64,000 nt of DNA from Streptococcus marmotae (GTDB taxonomy: Bacteria > Bacillota > Bacilli > Lactobacillales > Streptococcaceae): the NCBI RefSeq assembly GCF_001623565.1, contig NZ_CP015196.1:1881501-1945500 (forward strand). The letters are read 5' to 3'. A model generated the notes under the pieces. The model worked only from the letters and a program-made list of their open reading frames with translations. It searched no databases and was not told where the DNA came from. The translations under genes and the position numbers were made by a program. This document shows positions 44,095-53,263 of the stretch, piece by piece (within the stretch, counting starts at the first letter, position 1; every line of letters starts with the position of its first letter).

Positions 44095-46293
44095 ATGACT
44101 AACAAAAACATTTTTCTAGGAAAATTAAAATACCTAGCCCTGTTTTTGGTTGCTGTTCAGAGTATATTATTTGCTCTGACAGCAATTTTTTTTACAGGTG
44201 TATCTTATCAAGAAACATGGCAGCAGTATAATCAGGAAAATCGAACTCTAACACTGTACCTTCAAAAGCTAAATCCAATTCAGCAAGAAAAAGCGTTTCT
44301 GTATTTAAATGGGAGAAGCGATTTAGCTGTTTGGACTCATCGAATCATTCAAGATTCTAAAGGAAATGGCATACAAAAACATTATATAGATGCCATGGGA
44401 AATGCTGATTATTTTTCCGATTTTAAATTTCACCATTCAAATACTTTAACTAAGTCACAGCTAAAAGTTTTACTAGAGCATGAAGATAGTAAGAAAACGA
44501 TAGGACTTGCCGAGGCTTCTCATGATATGCTTTATGAGCTACCGAGACCTTTATTTACTACTCCGGTTGTTATTGATCGATTAGAGCAAGTTTATCAAAA
44601 AACCAATACTTTAACGGGAATCTATCATGTAAATGGTTTAGAATCAGAAACAGACAGAAGTGAATTTATCAAACAGTTTGTGAGTGACACAGGCTTATCA
44701 GAGGAAAATTTTCTAAAGGAAAAATTTGGTAGTCGTCGTGATTATGGTTTAGTTCCTTTTGTACTCATAGGTTTTCTTTCATTTACAATGTTAACTTTGT
44801 TAATATTATTACTTGTAATTGTTCTTCAGGCCTATGAAAAATTTGGTAGTCTAACCCTATTGGGATGGAGTCGAAATGAATTTTGGTCAGCATTATTTAA
44901 ACCTATTATTTATCCATCAGTTCTTAGTACACCTATATTAGCTGTAAGCATTTGGTGGTTGGCAGGCTGGTCTCAAGTTTCCTACTATATTTTGATACCT
45001 ATCATGGGTCATCTAGTATTTTCCATGCTGGCCTTAGCTACTATTCTGATTATTCCTAGTTTGATAGTCTATTCAGTTACTGCTTTGTCTGCTATTCACA
45101 AACGTTTTCCAAGTAGACTATTGACTATTTTAGGAATGTGTTCCTACATTGCGTTGAGCAGCATCTTGGTTGCTACCAGTTATGGCCTAGATGGTCCTTT
45201 GTATCGTTTTATGGATAATGTCCATATTGCTAGGGCGTGGAAAAGTGTTGAAAATATGCAAGTAATTGATTCCTTTTCTGAAGGCGATGACTTGGGAACA
45301 CTAGCAGGTACGAGTAATACATTAGAGTTAAGTATGTATCATCTTTATACCAAGATAGGCCATGATGAAGGTATCTATTTAATCCATAGTCAATACTATG
45401 GGCAAGATTTTTTGGAGAACGTGACTGCTTATCAGAATCTGCCTAGTAAGCCATTTTGGTATCTAGTTTATTCTTATAATTATTTAACTGAACTAGGTTT
45501 TCAGTTTTCTGAAGAAGAATTAAATGAGATACGAAGTGGTAGTAGATTGTATCTGATTCCAGATAGTTATACAACCGAGGAGCAGCAACGTATGCGAGCG
45601 TATTTAGAAGAAAGTGTCAAAGTTTATGATGGAGATGTGGAGACACCATTTACACAAAATCGTCAGTTCGTTTATAAAAGCTATTCCGCGACTAAAGCTA
45701 TTTTCCTTTGGTCTACAAATTTACAACAAGGAGTAACAAGTAAGGAGCCGATTATTTTTGTAGCTAGTCCTGAAAATCTTTATTTTAACGAAAGTGCAAA
45801 TCTTGTTGTTTCAGGTTTCAATGGTTATCTCAAAATACGTAATCAGAATATTCTGACTCGCGTTAAGGAAGAGATAACGACTCATTTTCCAGATCTTATG
45901 GATAATGATATTCAATTTACGCCAGTTAGTCGATATATTGATGGACGTCAGAAAGAGTTGAGTTATACTTTTTATTTATTTGGCAGCGTTATCGTAGCTA
46001 TATTAATTAGTTTAACCTCCATACTAATCGCTTTAGTATTGATGTATCGAATTACTTATCAAGATCGTTTAATGGTGCAATACTTTTTAGGATTTAGTTT
46101 ATGGGCACGTTATAAAGGAATTATGATTTTGATGATTGCTTCTGCTATTATAGAGATACTAATTAGTTTCTTATTGAAAACAAAATTGGGTATAGTGTCC
46201 GCCGCTTTATCTCTATGTTTGCAGTCAGTCCTTCTATATGGTTTTCTTTTGCGGAAAGAACAGCAGAAAATCCTAAGTATATTTAAGGAGTAA
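44095..46293 (+). CDS. Bacteriocin-associated integral membrane protein (DUF1430-type)
   Basis: 732 residues, starting three bases after the bacteriocin stop, so coupled to it. One N-terminal membrane helix (YLALFLVAVQSILFALTAIF), a large extracellular part, a cluster of helices near 220-380, a second extracellular part and three C-terminal helices give an MacB/FtsX-like permease layout. The product size and position match the transporter/immunity subunit of lactococcin 972 loci. It needs the ATPase encoded next, which is frameshifted here. Confidence 0.85.
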   Translation: MTNKNIFLGKLKYLALFLVAVQSILFALTAIFFTGVSYQETWQQYNQENRTLTLYLQKLNPIQQEKAFLYLNGRSDLAVWTHRIIQDSKGNGIQKHYIDAMGNADYFSDFKFHHSNTLTKSQLKVLLEHEDSKKTIGLAEASHDMLYELPRPLFTTPVVIDRLEQVYQKTNTLTGIYHVNGLESETDRSEFIKQFVSDTGLSEENFLKEKFGSRRDYGLVPFVLIGFLSFTMLTLLILLLVIVLQAYEKFGSLTLLGWSRNEFWSALFKPIIYPSVLSTPILAVSIWWLAGWSQVSYYILIPIMGHLVFSMLALATILIIPSLIVYSVTALSAIHKRFPSRLLTILGMCSYIALSSILVATSYGLDGPLYRFMDNVHIARAWKSVENMQVIDSFSEGDDLGTLAGTSNTLELSMYHLYTKIGHDEGIYLIHSQYYGQDFLENVTAYQNLPSKPFWYLVYSYNYLTELGFQFSEEELNEIRSGSRLYLIPDSYTTEEQQRMRAYLEESVKVYDGDVETPFTQNRQFVYKSYSATKAIFLWSTNLQQGVTSKEPIIFVASPENLYFNESANLVVSGFNGYLKIRNQNILTRVKEEITTHFPDLMDNDIQFTPVSRYIDGRQKELSYTFYLFGSVIVAILISLTSILIALVLMYRITYQDRLMVQYFLGFSLWARYKGIMILMIASAIIEILISFLLKTKLGIVSAALSLCLQSVLLYGFLLRKEQQKILSIFKE

Positions 46294-46297
46294 GAAT

Positions 46298-46950
46298 ATG
46301 CCAACTATTTCAGTCAAACAGTTATCGAAATATTACGGTGCAAAACGTGTTATTGAGAATATTTCATTTGAGGTTTCGGATAGGGAATTTGTTGCGTTAA
46401 TTGGTCCATCTGGTTCAGGAAAATCTACGCTACTCAACCTTATTGGCTTATTAGAAACTGTTGATGGGGGAATAATCACGATTGATGGTGAGACTATACC
46501 ACAAGTTAATTCTAAAAAGGCAACTCATCTCCGTCGAAATGTATTAAATTATTTGTTTCAGTCTAATGCCTTGATTCCAAATGAAAGCGTCAGAGATAAT
46601 TTGCTGCTGGCACTTCATTATACTGATTTAACTAAAAAACAAAAAGATGAAAAAATAAGAACAGTCTTATCAAAAGTCCACATGGAATCTTTTTTAGAGA
46701 GTCGTGTTAATGAGTTATCAGGTGGCGAACAGCAGAGAATTGCTATTGCTCGTGCTATCTTAAAGCCAGGAGAGTTGATTTTAGCAGATGAGCCAACAGG
46801 TTCTTTGGATCCACAAATGGCTCAAACAGCTTTTGAATTGCTGAAACTGTTACGGATGAATATGGAAAAACGATTATTTTAGTGACACATAATATGGAGC
46901 AGGCTCAGCAATGTGATAGAATTATTGACTTAGAAGGCTTAAAAAGCTGA
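46298..46950 (+). pseudogene. ABC transporter ATPase of the bacteriocin locus, frameshifted
   Basis: The intact part (46298-46882) has Walker A GPSGSGKST, Q-loop LFQSNAL, signature LSGGEQQRIAIARAIL and Walker B LILADEPTGSLD. After about residue 185 the frame runs into a stop at 46882. In the +2 frame the normal end is seen: DEYGKTIILVTHNMEQAQQC to a stop at 46950, including the H-loop His. Loss of one base near 46847 explains it. The product would lack the H-loop, so export or immunity is probably impaired unless there is a sequencing error or frameshifting. Confidence 0.85.
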
Positions 46951-46999
46951 TTTGACACATTTTGCTACATAAGTTGCCCATTGTTAGGGGATGATAGTC

Positions 47000-47224
47000 A
47001 TGAAAAAATTTAATTATTATTGCATTGTAAAACAAGATAAAAATAACCCTGGTCGTTTGCAGTATATTTTAGCGATTGAGAATCTCGTTAATGATTTACT
47101 CAAATTGACTTTGTATATTAACCAACAAGAAGTAGAAGTTTTGCTTATTCATCCATTTCAAAAAAGGTATCATACTTTACAAAATTATTCCAAAGAACAG
47201 TGTATCAAATTAATTGATGATTGA
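47000..47224 (+). CDS. Small hypothetical protein downstream of the bacteriocin operon
   Basis: 74 residues from ATG 47000, which lies 9 bases after AGGGG; ATG 46991 is in frame but directly abuts the ribosome site. It reads KKFNYYCIVKQDKNNPGRLQ and is soluble-looking, with no signal peptide or motif I recognise. It follows the ATPase by 49 bases, so it may be part of the same transcript, for example an immunity factor; that is only a positional guess. Confidence 0.45.
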   Translation: MKKFNYYCIVKQDKNNPGRLQYILAIENLVNDLLKLTLYINQQEVEVLLIHPFQKRYHTLQNYSKEQCIKLIDD

Positions 47225-47341
47225 AGAGTTTTCTAAAAGGGATATACTTTCTTCAATTTTAAAAATAGTGTAATCAGATATTTATCTATACCTAGATTCC
47301 CATCTTAGCAATATTGTAAAACATTATTTCTAAGATTTTTT

Positions 47342-47520
47342 GGCTCTTTGTCAACTGTCGTAGATGACTTATAACGAACTTCTAGAGAGGACTATCTTAG
47401 TCTTCTCTTTTGTTGTATTCAAAGAAAGGAAAAATCATTTTTTAAAGTTTTTAAGATTCCTATATCCCAAATCATTTTGTTTAATGTCTTTGAAGAGTTT
47501 ATTGGTAACTGCTCCACAAC
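47342..47520 (-). mobile_element. Divergent left end of another ISL3 element
   Basis: GGCTCTTTGTCAACTGTCGT starts the fragment. CTAGAGAGGACTATCTTAGT follows as a degenerate version of the ISL3 left-end hairpin, and the 3' part of a transposase is then recognisable but full of changes. Older and less similar than copies 1-3. Confidence 0.65.
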
Positions 47521-47531
47521 GAAGTATATTG

Positions 47532-47569
47532 AAAACGCTCCAAAGTCAAGTTGACTCTGGAACGTTTTT
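47532..47569 (+). terminator. Terminator-like hairpin before IS3 copy B
   Basis: AAAACG/CGTTTT and an inner AGTCAA/TTGACT stem with mismatches, followed by a T run. Confidence 0.5.
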
Positions 47570-47665
47570 CTATTTATGTGACTTTTAGTCCGTCTCGCTC
47601 CGATAGGTGCGAGACAAATCATGAAAAGGCAACAGTCTTCTGTACAGTCTTATAAAGTGTTTTTC

Positions 47666-48445
47666 TTAAGCGATACCTCGCTTGGCTATGGGAGTTTGAT
47701 AATTGAGACTACTGTGAATGCGATGATGGTTCCACCAGTGGACATAGTCTCTTGTCTTGATGGACAGTTCTTCCAGTGTTGAAAATTGTTCTTGATAAAC
47801 AAACTCAATCTTGAAAGCACGGTAGGTACTTTCAGCCACGGCATTGTCATAAGGGCAACCAGCTTGACTAAGAGAACGGGTGATACCAAAGGCCACTAGC
47901 ATCTCATCAATCAGCTGATTATCGAACTCCTTGCCACGGTCAGAATGAAAAAGATTGACCTTGGTTAAAGCAAAAGGGATACTCTGAATTGCTTGCTTTA
48001 CCAGATCTGCGGTCTTCTGCCAACCGACTGACAGGCCAATGATTTCTCGATTAAAGAGGTCGATGATGAGGCAAACGTAAGCCCAACGCTGGTCCATACG
48101 AACATAGGTCAAGTCCGTGACAAGGGCTTCTAAAGGCTTGTGTTGGTCGAATTGTCGATCTAAGAGATTAGGAATGGGAGCTTCGTTCTTCCCTTTAGAA
48201 CGAGGCTTGAAGACAGCTTTCTGGTAAACAGAGACCAAATTTAGGCGCTTCATGATGCGCCGAATCCGTCGGAGAGACAAGCAGATGCCTTCAGCTTCCA
48301 GGCATTTCTTGATTTTCCTAGCCCCGTATCTGGACTTGCTTTCAGAGAAAATGTTTCTAACCTTTCCTTCAATCTCTGCTTCAGATACAGGTTCAACGGC
48401 TTTGTAATAATAGCTAGAACGCGGGATATTTAAGCAACGGCACAT
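47666..48445 (-). CDS. IS3-family transposase OrfB, copy B
   Basis: 259 residues with the DDE residues in TDLTYV, HSDRG and NAVAESTYRAFK. It differs from copy A by a handful of substitutions such as DQRW context Ile/Met and HRIHSSL versus HRIHGSL. Apparently intact, with the same possible AAAAAGGG frameshift site joining it to orfA. Confidence 0.92.
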   Translation of the reverse strand: MCRCLNIPRSSYYYKAVEPVSEAEIEGKVRNIFSESKSRYGARKIKKCLEAEGICLSLRRIRRIMKRLNLVSVYQKAVFKPRSKGKNEAPIPNLLDRQFDQHKPLEALVTDLTYVRMDQRWAYVCLIIDLFNREIIGLSVGWQKTADLVKQAIQSIPFALTKVNLFHSDRGKEFDNQLIDEMLVAFGITRSLSQAGCPYDNAVAESTYRAFKIEFVYQEQFSTLEELSIKTRDYVHWWNHHRIHSSLNYQTPIAKRGIA

Positions 48446-48480
48446 GTCTACAATTTTGTATTTATCTTTATTAGCGGTGA

Positions 48481-48771
48481 TTACTTCCCTTTTTGCGCCA
48501 TAATCACCGCTGCTTGCTTTAAGATGTCAACCTGCATTTCAAGCTCTTTGTTTCGTTTTCTGAGGGCAATCAGCTCGCGCTGTTCAGCAGTAAGGTTATC
48601 AACGGTCTTAAACGATCCAGTTGTTTTGGATTGTTTCACCCACTTATCGAAGGTTGAAGGGGTTAGCTCATATTCTCTGATGAGCTCACTACGCTTTTTC
48701 CCTGCTTGGTAAAGGTCAACGATTTGTTTTTTGAAATCATCGGTGAAGTGACGACGTGGTTTTCTAGACAT
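48481..48771 (-). CDS. IS3-family OrfA, copy B
   Basis: 96 residues, identical at protein level to the copy A OrfA: helix-turn-helix then leucine-zipper-like stretch. Provides DNA binding for transposition. Confidence 0.92.
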   Translation of the reverse strand: MSRKPRRHFTDDFKKQIVDLYQAGKKRSELIREYELTPSTFDKWVKQSKTTGSFKTVDNLTAEQRELIALRKRNKELEMQVDILKQAAVIMAQKGK

Positions 48772-48847
48772 AAGGGATTCCTCTTTTCTTTAGTTCAGTG
48801 TAGAACACTTTATAATTTTTGTCTAGTTTAGTGTAACCTATTCAATG

Positions 48848-49717
48848 TTAAATTTTATTTTGTTCAGTAGCTATAAATTCTTCGAACTCATATTTAAAAC
48901 ATTCAATACTATTAGAAGTTTTACGATTCATTATATATGTAAATGAAACAGGAGTTGTAATATTAGTCGAGATTCTATAGTTAATCTTTTTATCAAAAGC
49001 TGTTTTTAAATAAAGTGGTAAGTATGATATACCTTGTCCCATCTCTATAAGCTTTTCAGTTACTGAAATATCCTTAATAGATATAAAGTGCGATTCTGGA
49101 ACAAGAGTTGAAATTTCTGCTTTTACGTTATTCCAATAATTGGGGTGATTGTCAGAAAGAATTTTATAATTTTGATACATTTGTATCTCAGATAAATTTT
49201 CAGCAACTTGAGGATAAAATAGTGCGATTTTACCTTCGCAGATAGCCTTTGATGTAATCTTTTTAGTAAATGGCTCTTCACGATCAATTCCGACATCAAA
49301 TTGATTATTTTCGATGGCATTAGCTATCTTTCCTTGTAATACAGAAATAGAAATTTTAATAGAAGGATATTTATCAAAAAAATATGGTAGGAATTTTGGT
49401 AATAAATATGTAGCAATGTATGGGGAGGTTGCAATACTCAGATGATCCTCAAATTGTTTATCTTTCAATTGGATTTTTTCAATGCTCTCTTCATAGGTTT
49501 TTATAAGTTTTTTAGTTATTGGAATAAATTCTTTTCCTGCACGAGTCAAAGATAAATTTCTACCTATCGTTTCAAATAACTTTACTTGAAGATGCTTTTC
49601 TAGCTTTTTTATTTGTTGATGCAAAGTTGGCTCAGTTAAGAAAAGTTCTTCACTAGCTTTATGATAATTTAGGTGTTTTGCTAAAATTAAAAATGTGTAG
49701 TACCAATCTAAATTCAT
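48848..49717 (-). CDS. LysR-family transcriptional regulator
   Basis: 289 residues, minus strand. The N-terminal HTH (NYHKASEELFLTEPTLHQQIKKLE, about residues 17-40) and a substrate-binding domain from about residue 92 (HLSIATSPYIATYLLPKFLP) are complete. It is divergent from an exporter remnant, the usual arrangement of a LysR regulator and its target transporter, and that target now seems truncated. An IS3 copy abuts its 3' end but leaves the stop codon in place. Confidence 0.88.
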   Translation of the reverse strand: MNLDWYYTFLILAKHLNYHKASEELFLTEPTLHQQIKKLEKHLQVKLFETIGRNLSLTRAGKEFIPITKKLIKTYEESIEKIQLKDKQFEDHLSIATSPYIATYLLPKFLPYFFDKYPSIKISISVLQGKIANAIENNQFDVGIDREEPFTKKITSKAICEGKIALFYPQVAENLSEIQMYQNYKILSDNHPNYWNNVKAEISTLVPESHFISIKDISVTEKLIEMGQGISYLPLYLKTAFDKKINYRISTNITTPVSFTYIMNRKTSNSIECFKYEFEEFIATEQNKI

Positions 49718-49809
49718 TTCAATATGCTCCCATCTATTAACAAATAACTAACAAATTATAAAATTTTTCCAAATTTTAAAATACTTTACGATATTATATC
49801 ATACTTATT

Positions 49810-50085
49810 GTGCTTGGAATGATATTCTTAGGTCTTGCCTCTGGTCTTACAAGACCACAAACTATTAAGGCTTTGAAGAAGAGTGGAGAACTTACTCAAG
49901 ATTTAAATCAAGGAGAATTAATCTACTCTATAATAAATTTTGTTTTCTTAATCGTGGGTGGTTACACTTATCAGTGGTTTAACTTTAATGGTCCACTATT
50001 TATTGCAACACTGTTACTATGCATTTATTGCATCATTCAATTATATTTTAGGAGAAAAAATAATGAAAATTCAATTACCTTTTAA
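49810..50085 (+). pseudogene. C-terminal remnant of a membrane transporter
   Basis: 91 residues from a GTG without ribosome site. Two or three membrane segments (GMIFLGLASGL, LIYSIINFVFLIVGGYTY, LFIATLLLCIYCIIQLYF) look like the end of an MFS-type carrier. The N-terminal ten helices are missing, lost at about 49800 right behind the LysR promoter region. It overlaps the next gene by 23 bases. Confidence 0.5.
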
Positions 50086-50578
50086 TAATAATATATTACC
50101 TGAATATTTTGGGAAAGAAGCTGATTCTCAGGATATTCTTCAAGAAAATCCTGTCCGCTCATTTCCGTTTGAAATTCTAAATATCCCTGATGGTACAGAG
50201 TGCCTAGCTTTTACATTAATTGACTATGATGCTGTGCCAGTCTGCTCTTTTCCATGGATACACTGGTTAGTGACTGATGTGAGCGTTGAGGGCATTACTA
50301 AGACTATTCCTGAGAATTTTAGTATTGATTATAAGAGAGAAATTATTCAAGGGAAAAATAGCTTTTCAAGTTTCTTGCTACAGGGAGATTTCTCAGAAAT
50401 AGAAACATTATTTGTAGGACCAACTCCACCAGATACAGATCATCGCTACACGTTAAAAGTTTTTGCGCTTTCTGAAAAGACGAATTTACAAAATGGCTTT
50501 TTCTATAATGAGCTTATGGATGCAATGAAAGGCCGTATTTTAGATACTGTAGAAATTGAAATTATTGGTTTATATTAA
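50063..50578 (+). CDS. YbhB/YbcL-type PEBP-like protein
   Basis: 171 residues from ATG 50063, after TTAGGAGA. DYDAVPVCSFPWIHWLVTDV (about residues 55-75) is the PEBP ligand pocket signature (D-x-D-x-P ... H-W), and TPPDTDHRYTLKVFAL the second conserved part. Cytoplasmic, no signal peptide. In bacteria the function is unknown; relatives bind phospholipid-like anions. It was probably the second gene of the transporter operon controlled by the divergent LysR. Confidence 0.85.
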   Translation: MKIQLPFNNNILPEYFGKEADSQDILQENPVRSFPFEILNIPDGTECLAFTLIDYDAVPVCSFPWIHWLVTDVSVEGITKTIPENFSIDYKREIIQGKNSFSSFLLQGDFSEIETLFVGPTPPDTDHRYTLKVFALSEKTNLQNGFFYNELMDAMKGRILDTVEIEIIGLY

Positions 50579-50610
50579 ATATCAATTCTGAAATTTACTA
50601 ATAAATAGAG

Positions 50611-50641
50611 AGTCCTAAGAGTACATCTTCAGGACTTTTTT
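50611..50641 (+). terminator. Terminator after the PEBP-like gene
   Basis: AGTCCTAAGA pairs with TCTTCAGGACT in an interrupted stem (AGTCCT/AGGACT outer), followed by six T. Confidence 0.7.
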
Positions 50642-50674
50642 AGCATTCTCGACTATCCCACTTAATTAGTATGA

Positions 50675-50717
50675 AAGTTAGAAAATTTTTCTAACTTCTT
50701 TGTGACCAATTGTCACA
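50675..50717. promoter_or_regulatory. Inverted repeats upstream of the XRE gene
   Basis: AAGTTAGAAAA/TTTTCTAACTT around one base (50675-50697) is followed directly by TGTGACCAATTGTCACA (50701-50717), a palindrome with a 5-base centre. The second recurs downstream of the XRE gene, so it is a candidate operator. Confidence 0.6.
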
Positions 50718-50772
50718 TAAATCCAAATTCTCTTCAAACATAACTATACTTGAGCTAATTAGGAGGGATATT

Positions 50773-51009
50773 ATGTTCGTTCGTATTCGAAATTTGCATG
50801 AAGATGCTGATTTGACACAAGAAAATATTGCTTTTTTATTAAATTGTAGCAGATCCACTTATTCAAGGTATGAAGAGGGGAATAGAATGATTGGCATATA
50901 TGATTTAATAAAATTAGCTGATTATTATGACGTTAGCCTAGATTATTTAGTTGGTAGAGTAGATTTTAGATATGGACACCGATTGCAACTCAGAAACAAG
51001 GAAATTTAA
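50773..51009 (+). CDS. XRE-family repressor of an integrative element
   Basis: 78 residues from ATG 50773 after AGGAGGG; the frame is open upstream without a start signal. The Cro/C1 helix-turn-helix covers almost the whole protein (LTQENIAFLLNCSRSTYSRYEEGNR, LIKLADYYDVSLDYLVG). GTGAC-N5-GTCAC palindromes lie 56 bases before the start and 10 bases after the stop, suggesting it controls itself and the following xis-int region. Typical of small ICE/IME regulation modules. Confidence 0.88.
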   Translation: MFVRIRNLHEDADLTQENIAFLLNCSRSTYSRYEEGNRMIGIYDLIKLADYYDVSLDYLVGRVDFRYGHRLQLRNKEI

Positions 51010-51018
51010 TTGATAATA

Positions 51019-51033
51019 GTGACGGTTTGTCAC
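51019..51033. promoter_or_regulatory. Second GTGAC-N5-GTCAC palindrome
   Basis: GTGACGGTTTGTCAC followed by AAAAATC. The upstream copy is GTGACCAATTGTCAC followed by ATAAATC. The shared arms and right flank make a common regulator likely. The rest of 51034-51357 is a leader region with GTTCAG..., a (start, Lys, stop) mini-ORF at 51337-51345 after GGAGG and no other ORF. Confidence 0.6.
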
Positions 51034-51357
51034 AAAAATCAGAGTTAATCAGTAGATTGTTTATACTAATTTTAAGGTTATTTTCAAAGCGAAAATAAGT
51101 GTGTCCTTTGACAATTGAATAAACCAAGGTGGGACTTTCTTATTTATCGAGCAAGAGGTCTAATACGCGAAGATATGAGCGATAACTTTTAGACCCAAAA
51201 TAGGTTGGTCACCTATCTGCCAAGATGACAAATAATTATAATGATACTTCTGAACGTTCAGGCTGCCAGCGAAAAAGGACAGCGGGTGAGATGCCCATGA
51301 ATGATCTAACCAATCATACCCACGGAGGTTAATAATATGAAATAGAGAGAAGCTACT

Positions 51358-51591
51358 ATGAAAATTAAATTTGTATCGGTTGAGAATAGTATAGCTGAGT
51401 GGGCAGATAAAAAAGCTATATTAAGGCGATGGGAAGGCCTGAATCAATATACACTGAATAGATGGTTAAGTGAAATGCGAGATAATAAGCAGTTTAAAGA
51501 TTATGTGATTAACCCAACTCATAAATTGGTCTTTATTAATTTGGAAGGCTTTGAAGAATTTTTAAGATGGAAACAAAGGGCAGTAAAATAA
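51358..51591 (+). CDS. Excisionase-like small protein
   Basis: 77 residues, basic, with an MKIKFVSVENSIAEWADKKA start and a WEGLNQYTLNRWLSEMRDN helix-turn-helix-like part. It lies 74 bases upstream of the tyrosine integrase in the same direction, the position of Xis in Gram-positive integrative elements. GAGAGAAGCT provides a weak ribosome site, possibly coupled to the mini-ORF just before. The function is inferred from size and position. Confidence 0.65.
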   Translation: MKIKFVSVENSIAEWADKKAILRRWEGLNQYTLNRWLSEMRDNKQFKDYVINPTHKLVFINLEGFEEFLRWKQRAVK

Positions 51592-51665
51592 AGAGAATCA
51601 TGGTATAATATAGAATGGTTATATTTCTATGATTGATTTTTCATTTCAAGTTTAGGGAAACGAAA

Positions 51666-53129
51666 ATGTACTATAGAACAAAAACTAATTCAAAAGGAAT
51701 TACCCGATACGAGGTTGTAGATAAATATAAGGATCCGCTAACTGGCAAGTGGAAGACAGCTGTTGTAAGTTATTATAAAAATACGAGTCGCGCTCGAAAA
51801 CAAGCAGAACGAGAGCTCGAAGATAAAATTGAGACATTAATTAATGGCAGTGAAGCCAAATTTAATCCCCAGTTGATAAAAACTTTCGGAGAATTAAAAA
51901 TGAGTTGGCTAGAAACTTGGTCAGTATCTGTCAAGCCTCAGACAGTCAAAAGAGAAGCTTTTGTGATAGAACGACTTGGTGAAATTATTGGTGATGATTA
52001 TTTACTCGAACGTCTAACACCGTTATTAATGAAAAAGTGCTTGACTACCTATATGGAGAAATATAATGCATCACAATCTACTATGATACATATAAAAAGC
52101 ACTTGTAATAAAATTTTTAACCATGGTGTTCTTTATAATGTTATTCAATTCTCACCAATGTCTGTAATAAAATTAGAAACGTCTCTTGAGAAAAAGCGTG
52201 AAACAAAGAAAAAACGAGAAGCTAAGTTTTTGGAAATACATGAGATTAGGGCTTTCTTTGAAACACTAAGTCGAAGAAGGAATCCGAATTACTACGACTT
52301 GGCTATAGTTTTACTATTTTCAGGACTTCGAATCGGAGAAGCTGCTTTTACGAAGGAAGATTTTGATGCTGAGAAAGGTGTACTTCATATTGATAAGGCT
52401 TTGCAATATCATGATTTGAAAGTTTCAGAATTCTACTTTGATGAGACTAAAACAATAAATGCTGATCGAGATGTTGCTTTACCTAAGGTGGCCTGTGATG
52501 CTATATTAAGAGCTATACAACGCAGTGAAGATTTTGACCGCTATGCGATTGAAAATCCTTGCGAAGCATTTACATTCTCTGAGAGTGTTTTTAGGACAGA
52601 ATATGGTTCCCCAATAACTTCGCATTCTTTTCGAGAAGTACTTGCTCGTGTTGAAACTGATCTTATTAAAAACTGCGAAGAGAGATACGGTTTCAAATGG
52701 ACAAAGCATGTAACCCCACATTCCTTTAGGCATATGCATATTACCTATTTACAAAGTGAGGGTATGTCAGTTGCTATAAAAGAAATTATGGAACGTGTCG
52801 GGCATGCCAATTATGAAACAACTATGTTGTATACCCATAGTCAAGGATTATCTCAAGGTCAAACAATTAAAGCCTTAGATAAATTTATTGATAGGAATCA
52901 TTTTAGATTTGAAGCATTAAAATCTTGGTCTAGTAAATATTCTAAAATTGTAAATGATGAAATAGAAAATAATTTTGATTCAAAAATACTTGAATTTTCT
53001 TTAGCTGATTTTAGAGAAAAACTTGGTCTAAAATCAACTTATACACCTAGACATATCACTGCAAATATAATTCCTAAGCTTAAGAAAGATTTATCAAAAT
53101 ATTATAAGTCATTTGATATTCTTATTTAA
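51666..53129 (+). CDS. Tyrosine integrase
   Basis: 487 residues from ATG 51666 after AGGG; the frame is open to 51633. An AP2-like arm-binding N-terminus (RYEVVDKYKDPLTGKWK), a SAM-like core-binding domain (about 75-160) and the catalytic domain. Catalytic residues: Arg in SGLRIGEA (about 222), HSFRH (about 352-356), GHANYETTMLY with the Tyr (about 388). A C-terminal extension of about 100 residues follows. It is next to rbgA, a known streptococcal integration locus, and probably served an IME of which only the regulation and integration module remains or lies here. Confidence 0.9.
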   Translation: MYYRTKTNSKGITRYEVVDKYKDPLTGKWKTAVVSYYKNTSRARKQAERELEDKIETLINGSEAKFNPQLIKTFGELKMSWLETWSVSVKPQTVKREAFVIERLGEIIGDDYLLERLTPLLMKKCLTTYMEKYNASQSTMIHIKSTCNKIFNHGVLYNVIQFSPMSVIKLETSLEKKRETKKKREAKFLEIHEIRAFFETLSRRRNPNYYDLAIVLLFSGLRIGEAAFTKEDFDAEKGVLHIDKALQYHDLKVSEFYFDETKTINADRDVALPKVACDAILRAIQRSEDFDRYAIENPCEAFTFSESVFRTEYGSPITSHSFREVLARVETDLIKNCEERYGFKWTKHVTPHSFRHMHITYLQSEGMSVAIKEIMERVGHANYETTMLYTHSQGLSQGQTIKALDKFIDRNHFRFEALKSWSSKYSKIVNDEIENNFDSKILEFSLADFREKLGLKSTYTPRHITANIIPKLKKDLSKYYKSFDILI

Positions 53130-53263
53130 GAGAAGGGAAACAAAAGGTTGTTGGTTATAGACTAACTTGGTGACTACAAAATTTTGGTGCCTGCTTGGTG
53201 CCTAATAGAAAACAGGCAGGTTTTACATATAAAAAACCTTGCTACGAAAGGAAATATAAACTC

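Larger units (their letters stand above)
47622..48844 (-). mobile_element. IS3-family insertion sequence, copy B (1223 bp)
   Basis: Same ends and length as copy A at 27544. The flanks differ (ATCA on the left, ATGT on the right), so no target duplication remains. Its right end lies three bases from the stop codon of the convergent-side LysR gene. Recombination between copies, or deletion beside it, would explain the missing duplication. Confidence 0.88.

Noticed and set aside
47590-47615. GTCTCGCTCCGATAGGTGCGAGAC as a regulatory element
   Set aside because: It is a short hairpin without a T run or nearby gene; probably a remnant flanking the IS.
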